Source: JBBRFH01 sp038224615
GTDB lineage: Bacteria; Planctomycetota; Phycisphaerae; Tepidisphaerales; Tepidisphaeraceae
Reading direction: 5' to 3'
DNA length: 6,348 bases
Assembly: GCA_038224615.1 (NCBI GenBank)
Contig: JBBRFH010000209.1
Location: 1 to 6,348, forward strand
Below, one piece after another: positions 5,131-6,348 of this stretch. The position numbers and the translations under genes were made by a program. The notes under the pieces are model-generated. The model ran no database searches and was not told the DNA's origin. It saw only the letters and a list, made by a program, of their open reading frames with translations. Numbering within the stretch: the stretch's first letter is position 1; every line of letters begins with the position of its first letter.

Positions 5131-6348
5131 ATGCAAGCCGACACGTCGCCCGTCGTTAAAGCGGATGCGCCTGATTTTGCTCAAAACTTGGCCATCCTTC
5201 AGGATGTCGGGCAAATTCTCTCCTCTTCGCTCGAGCTCAAAGACATTTTCAACCGCATCATGCAGCTCATAAGTGACAAGCTGCAGATGCACCGCGGCAC
5301 ACTCGTGCTGCTCGACGAATCGACCGGCCGACTGCGCACTGAAGCAGCAGTGGGTCTATCGGCGGCGGATATCGACCGCAACCGCTTTGCGCTCGGCGAA
5401 GGCGTGACGGGTCAGGTCGTCGCAACCGGGCGGGCGCGCGTCATCAAGGATCTGCGTGCCGAACCCGACTTTCTCAACAAGACGCATCGTCTGGACATCG
5501 CCGCTGTCGATGGGCCGATCGCGTTCTTCTGCGTGCCGATCCGCATCGAGGGGCGTGTGGCTGGCGCCGTCGCGATCGACAAGCCATTTGTCTCCGATGA
5601 ACAGACCGAGACCGACCAGCGCTTCCTCGTTGTCATCGCCGCGTTTCTTTCGCAGGCGATCCAGATCAATCGCATGGTGATGCGGCAGAAGGAAGACCTG
5701 CTCGAAGAGAATGCCCAGCTTCGTTCGCAGGTTCGCGACCGCTTCCGTTTTGAGAACATCATCGGCGACTCCCCCGCGATGCACGACGTGTTCAGCGTCG
5801 TCGGCCAGGTCGCCAACAGCCGGGCGACGGTGCTGTTGCTGGGCGAAACCGGCACGGGTAAGGAAATGATTGCCAAGGCGATCCACTACAACTCGCCGCG
5901 CCGCGACAAGCCGTTCATCCGCGTCAACTGCGGCGCGCTCACCGGCACACTGCTGGAATCGGAGTTGTTCGGTCATGTGAAGGGCAGCTTCACCGGCGCG
6001 ATCAAGGACAAGCTCGGCCGCTTTGAGGCGGCGGATGGCGGGTCGATCTTCCTGGACGAAATCGGCACGATGGAGCCGCAGCTTCAGGTGAAGCTGCTGC
6101 GCGTTCTTCAGGAGCGTGAATTCGAGCGCGTCGGCGACAACCAGACGGTAAAGGTCGACGTCCGCGTGATCGCCGCGACCAATGTCGATCTCCAGGAAGA
6201 AGTGGCGCGCGGCAACTTCCGCGAGGATCTCTTTTACCGCTTGAACGTCGTGAGCATTTACCTGCCGCCGCTGCGCAATCGTCGCGAAGACGTCCCTCGG
6301 CTGATTGACTACTTCCTCGACAAGTACAACGCCGTCAACACCCGCTGC
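5131..6348 (+). CDS. GAF-domain sigma54-dependent transcriptional activator (NifA/NorR-like architecture; 3' end outside window)
   Basis: A bacterial enhancer-binding protein that hydrolyses ATP to remodel sigma54-RNA polymerase. 406 codons are visible, still open at the window edge. Residues about 26-180 form a GAF sensor domain (for example HRGTLVLLDESTGRL and GEGVTGQVVATG). Residues 181-206 form a charged coiled-coil linker (RQKEDLLEENAQLRSQVRD). The AAA+ domain from about 209 shows IIGDSPAM, Walker A GETGTGKE (238-245), ESELFGHVKG, the sigma54-contact loop GSFTGA (285-290), Walker B SIFLDEIG (Asp309, Glu310), sensor I VIAATN, and putative arginine fingers Arg364 and Arg370 in FREDLFYRLNV. 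Sensor II and the Fis-type HTH are beyond the window. No response-regulator receiver domain precedes the GAF, so control is probably by ligand or partner binding to it. GSFTGA replaces canonical GAFTGA. The target genes and GAF ligand cannot be read here, and the resemblance to NifA does not show a nitrogen-fixation role. Confidence 0.94.
   Translation, partial: MQADTSPVVKADAPDFAQNLAILQDVGQILSSSLELKDIFNRIMQLISDKLQMHRGTLVLLDESTGRLRTEAAVGLSAADIDRNRFALGEGVTGQVVATGRARVIKDLRAEPDFLNKTHRLDIAAVDGPIAFFCVPIRIEGRVAGAVAIDKPFVSDEQTETDQRFLVVIAAFLSQAIQINRMVMRQKEDLLEENAQLRSQVRDRFRFENIIGDSPAMHDVFSVVGQVANSRATVLLLGETGTGKEMIAKAIHYNSPRRDKPFIRVNCGALTGTLLESELFGHVKGSFTGAIKDKLGRFEAADGGSIFLDEIGTMEPQLQVKLLRVLQEREFERVGDNQTVKVDVRVIAATNVDLQEEVARGNFREDLFYRLNVVSIYLPPLRNRREDVPRLIDYFLDKYNAVNTRC

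Noticed and set aside
5356..5976. 206-codon minus-strand open frame opposite the activator gene
   Set aside because: It is antisense to an unmistakable GAF/AAA+ coding sequence and has no recognisable domain; it is a by-product of codon bias.

Overview
The window looks like ordinary chromosomal DNA from a GC-rich bacterium, most likely a planctomycete. The evidence is a planctomycete-style PfkB sugar kinase N-terminus (RPA..CKYDL.SLGE followed by GGGEYNVA) and a secreted toroid protein ending in DUF4159-type domains, an architecture I associate with that phylum. This assignment rests on recalled family resemblance; no search was run. I see no mobile elements, CRISPR arrays, rRNAs or tRNAs, and no gene-free stretch longer than about 130 bases.

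Layout. The minus strand at the left edge carries the 5' part of a PfkB-family kinase, probably a 2-keto-3-deoxygluconate kinase (2-394, cut by the window edge). A 94-bp divergent intergenic region follows. Three genes then run on the plus strand: queF (489-905, queuosine pathway reductase), a single-domain membrane-anchored signal peptide peptidase of the SppA/S49 family (960-2084), and a 780-residue exported protein (2208-4550) made of an alpha/alpha-toroid (squalene-cyclase/prenyltransferase-like repeats) followed by what looks like two tandem DUF4159-like domains. A small minus-strand DCC-family (DUF393, YuxK-like) thiol-disulfide protein (4528-4956) converges on it, and the two 3' ends overlap by 23 bp. 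After a divergent regulatory region, the plus strand carries a GAF plus sigma54-interacting AAA+ activator (5131 to the window edge; the C-terminal DNA-binding part is missing).

The genes do not form one obvious pathway. queF and sppA are housekeeping-type genes. sppA and the toroid/DUF4159 gene share strand and envelope location and could be co-transcribed, but each has its own start signals. The most unusual content is the internally duplicated DUF4159-like region fused to a toroid. The second is a split in translation-start signals: queF, sppA and the activator gene lack a Shine-Dalgarno and carry a CTATAAT/CTATACT box 6-11 nt before the ATG, as expected for leaderless or near-leaderless mRNAs, whereas the kinase, toroid and DCC genes have purine-rich ribosome binding sites. 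The activator has GSFTGA where GAFTGA is canonical.
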